A stretch of 64,000 bases of DNA from Peribacillus psychrosaccharolyticus ATCC 23296 (GTDB lineage Bacteria; Bacillota; Bacilli; Bacillales; DSM-1321): the NCBI RefSeq assembly GCF_000305495.1, contig NZ_AJTN02000230.1, positions 62,001 to 126,000 on the forward strand. The letters run 5' to 3'. Shown here in pieces: positions 60,033 through 64,000 of this stretch; positions within the stretch are counted from its first letter, which is position 1, and each line of letters starts with the position of its first letter. The notes beneath the pieces are model-generated. The model saw only the letters and a list, made by a program, of their open reading frames with translations. It had not been told where the DNA came from and searched no databases. The position numbers and the translations under genes were made by a program.

Positions 60033-60221
60033 ATTATCAACTCTCTAGATTTTAACGTAACCAGCGAAATGGAAAAGGCGATGCAACAATCACATGGCGT
60101 AGGCTATAGTGAGTACGGCAGGAGGTTAGATGTCCGGATCCAAGTCGAGAAACAAAGAGAGAGAGATTATGAAGCAAGCAATATGATCGTTAATGAACTT
60201 CGCAGGAAACTTCATTCTTAA
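60033..60221 (+). CDS. Small protein of about 62 residues, possible ATT start
   Basis: A coding-like frame reads INSLDFNVTSEMEKAMQQ, then GVGYSEYGRRLDVRIQVEKQ, and ends NELRRKLHS. It is a charged helical peptide that I do not recognise. AAAGGA lies seven bases before ATT 60033, with a stop just upstream, so a rare ATT start is possible. The first ATG in frame (60069) has no ribosome site but would give 50 residues. A one-base error near the start is another explanation. It sits between yurZ and the suf operon and is followed by a hairpin. Confidence 0.5.
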   Translation: MINSLDFNVTSEMEKAMQQSHGVGYSEYGRRLDVRIQVEKQRERDYEASNMIVNELRRKLHS

Positions 60222-60243
60222 AATAAATAACAAAACAAAGAAT

Positions 60244-60356
60244 CTGCCTTTAATGGAAGATAATATGCCTAATGGGTGAAGGATAAGCTGAGTTAATGCT
60301 GCCTTCTTCGATGCGGCAGCATTTATCTGACCAAAGAGGCAGGTTTTTTATTTTGC
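60244..60356 (+). terminator. Hairpins and terminator between the small gene and sufC
   Basis: AATGCTGCC pairs with GGCAGCATT (60295-60323). The outer CTGCCT (60244-60249) and AGGCAG (60337-60342) can close a larger stem, followed by six Ts. Confidence 0.6.
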
Positions 60357-60359
60357 CTA

Positions 60360-60641
60360 AAATTATTTTAAAATCCGTGCTAATTTATATTACAGTGTAA
60401 GCTATGTAGTTAAATCGCTAAATGTAAGGGTTTAACGAAAGAAAAGCCGGTTTTATGGACACAATATGTATAGAGGGTATAAGGTTAATACTATGACGGT
60501 AGTAGAAAGTATACCGTAATGGTTGCTTACAGATTTGATTTGTTATAAAATTGTAATGAGAATAAAGTGAGAATAACTTTTATAAAGAGAGAAAATAGCT
60601 TATCGCTATAAAATAGGAATATAGATCACGGAGGTATTCAT
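60360..60641. promoter_or_regulatory. Leader/promoter region of the suf operon
   Basis: No gene is seen. TGAGAATAA occurs twice, 11 bp apart, at about 60557-60576 (TGAGAATAAAGTGAGAATAA). Such a direct repeat could be a regulator site or part of the promoter; I cannot assign it. CACGGAGGT precedes the sufC start. Confidence 0.35.
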
Positions 60642-61427
60642 ATGTCAGCTTCAACTTTAACAATTAAGGATCTTCATGTCTCTATCGAAGGCAAAGAAAT
60701 TTTAAAAGGTGTAAACCTTGAAGTAAAAGGTGGAGAAATCCACGCAATCATGGGACCAAATGGTACAGGTAAATCAACACTTTCTGCTGCAATTATGGGC
60801 CATCCTAAATACGAAGTAACAAGCGGAAGTATTTCGTTTGACGGCGAAGATGTATTGGATATGGAAGTGGATGAACGTGCACGTGTAGGATTGTTCCTTG
60901 CTATGCAATATCCAAGTGAAATCAGCGGGGTTACAAATGCTGAATTCCTTCGTTCTGCTATTAATGCACGTCGTGAAGAAGGCGACGAAATTTCATTGAT
61001 GAAATTTATCCGTCAAATGGATAAACAAATGGAATTCCTTGAAATGTCTGAAGATATGTCACAACGTTATCTTAATGAAGGATTCTCAGGCGGAGAGAAA
61101 AAACGTAACGAGATTCTTCAATTAATGATGATTCAACCGAAAATTGCTATTCTTGATGAAATTGACTCTGGTCTAGATATTGATGCGCTTAAAGTTGTTT
61201 CTAAAGGTATTAATGAAATGCGCGGAGAAGATTTCGGCTGCTTAATCATTACACATTACCAACGTCTGTTAAATTATATAACTCCTGATTTCGTACACGT
61301 TATGATGCAAGGACGTGTCGTTAAATCTGGCGGTCCTGAGCTTGCTGCACGCTTAGAATCTGAAGGATATGACTGGATTAAACAAGAACTGGGCATCGAA
61401 GACGAAACTGTTGGCCAAGAAGCGTAA
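60642..61427 (+). CDS. sufC: Fe-S cluster assembly ATPase SufC
   Basis: The 261-residue ABC-type ATPase has Walker A (GPNGTGKST), the signature FSGGEKKRNEILQ and Walker B (KIAILDEIDSGLDID). It works with SufB and SufD as the scaffold on which SufS-derived sulfur and iron form clusters. It is the first gene of the sufCDSU(B) operon, the order known from B. subtilis. Confidence 0.97.
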   Translation: MSASTLTIKDLHVSIEGKEILKGVNLEVKGGEIHAIMGPNGTGKSTLSAAIMGHPKYEVTSGSISFDGEDVLDMEVDERARVGLFLAMQYPSEISGVTNAEFLRSAINARREEGDEISLMKFIRQMDKQMEFLEMSEDMSQRYLNEGFSGGEKKRNEILQLMMIQPKIAILDEIDSGLDIDALKVVSKGINEMRGEDFGCLIITHYQRLLNYITPDFVHVMMQGRVVKSGGPELAARLESEGYDWIKQELGIEDETVGQEA

Positions 61428-61442
61428 GTAGGAGGATTTGCC

Positions 61443-64000
<2,558 letters not shown>

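Overview
The window is a stretch of chromosome from a low-GC, endospore-forming Firmicute of the family Bacillaceae, related to but distinct from Bacillus subtilis. The evidence is the gene content and order: des-desK-desR, ltaS, spore genes (two CotF-like coat proteins, YuzL, a YhcN/YlaJ-type lipoprotein, a sporulenol-synthase-type cyclase), and the block fadM-yuzL-fadNAE-yusI-gcvH-yusF-yusE ... metNPQ-yurZ-sufCDSU, which matches the B. subtilis yus/yur region. Strong AGGAGG-type ribosome binding sites, some TTG/GTG starts and hairpin-plus-T-run terminators fit as well. No prophage, insertion sequence, CRISPR array, tRNA or rRNA was seen.

Layout. 1-3.9 kb: a sugar operon (SorC/DeoR-type regulator, FucP-type permease, DUF4432 mutarotase-like protein, ribokinase-family kinase) that resembles a 2-deoxyribose utilisation cluster. 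4.0-9.8 kb: an aldo/keto reductase flanked by repeated palindromes, YvbH, the fatty-acid peroxygenase CypC, a SPOR-phosphodiester glycosidase and a nitroreductase. 9.8-10.3 kb and 26.3-26.8 kb: two copies of a dispersed structured repeat. 10.4-13.6 kb: the fatty-acid desaturase and its DesK/DesR thermosensing pair. 13.7-21.9 kb: an SDR, an LCP wall-polymer ligase, a GT2-TPR glycosyltransferase, a GNAT acetyltransferase, a TPR protein, a GH18 hydrolase, a hopanoid/sporulene cyclase and a TIGR02206 membrane protein. 21.9-26.3 kb: a sigma-D-like promoter and a GEMM-I cyclic dinucleotide riboswitch ahead of a chemoreceptor, an SDR and a sodium:solute symporter. 26.8-29.8 kb: a cupin protein, then an SDR/QueA-paralogue/VOC operon. 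30.4-34.3 kb: LtaS, small membrane and stress-type proteins, a guanidine-I riboswitch with its Gdx exporter, and a spore lipoprotein. 34.4-40.9 kb: a lysine permease behind a lysine riboswitch, a LacI regulator, a RodA/FtsW protein, a diguanylate cyclase, YusU and two coat proteins. 41-49.5 kb: proline dehydrogenase-like FadM and the beta-oxidation operon fadNAE under a FadR box, then yusI, gcvH, yusF and yusE. 49.5-54.5 kb: a nested repeat array and the large secreted protease Bpr. 54.9-59.4 kb: two S-box (SAM-I) regulated transcription units, metY and metNPQ. 59.5-64 kb: YurZ, a small unlabelled gene, and sufC-sufD-sufS-sufU, with sufU cut by the window edge.

How the genes work together. 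Fatty-acid metabolism recurs: desaturation (des/DesKR), hydroxylation (CypC) and beta-oxidation (fadNAE). Five riboswitches of four classes can be read directly: GEMM-I, guanidine-I, lysine and two S-boxes. A diguanylate cyclase lies in the same window as the GEMM-I switch. Methionine/cysteine supply (metY, metNPQ) sits next to Fe-S assembly (suf).

Three genes that should be single reading frames (the regulator at the left edge, the GNAT protein and fadN) are each broken by what looks like the loss of one A in an A-rich run. This pattern suggests indel errors in the sequence at least as much as three real pseudogenes. The most interesting leads are the GEMM-I controlled chemoreceptor-dehydrogenase-symporter operon, whose aptamer seems to carry A at the ligand-specificity position; the divergent QueA paralogue in an SDR/VOC operon; the dispersed repeat with an embedded 57-codon reading frame; and two unrelated loci with 21-bp-period repeats.
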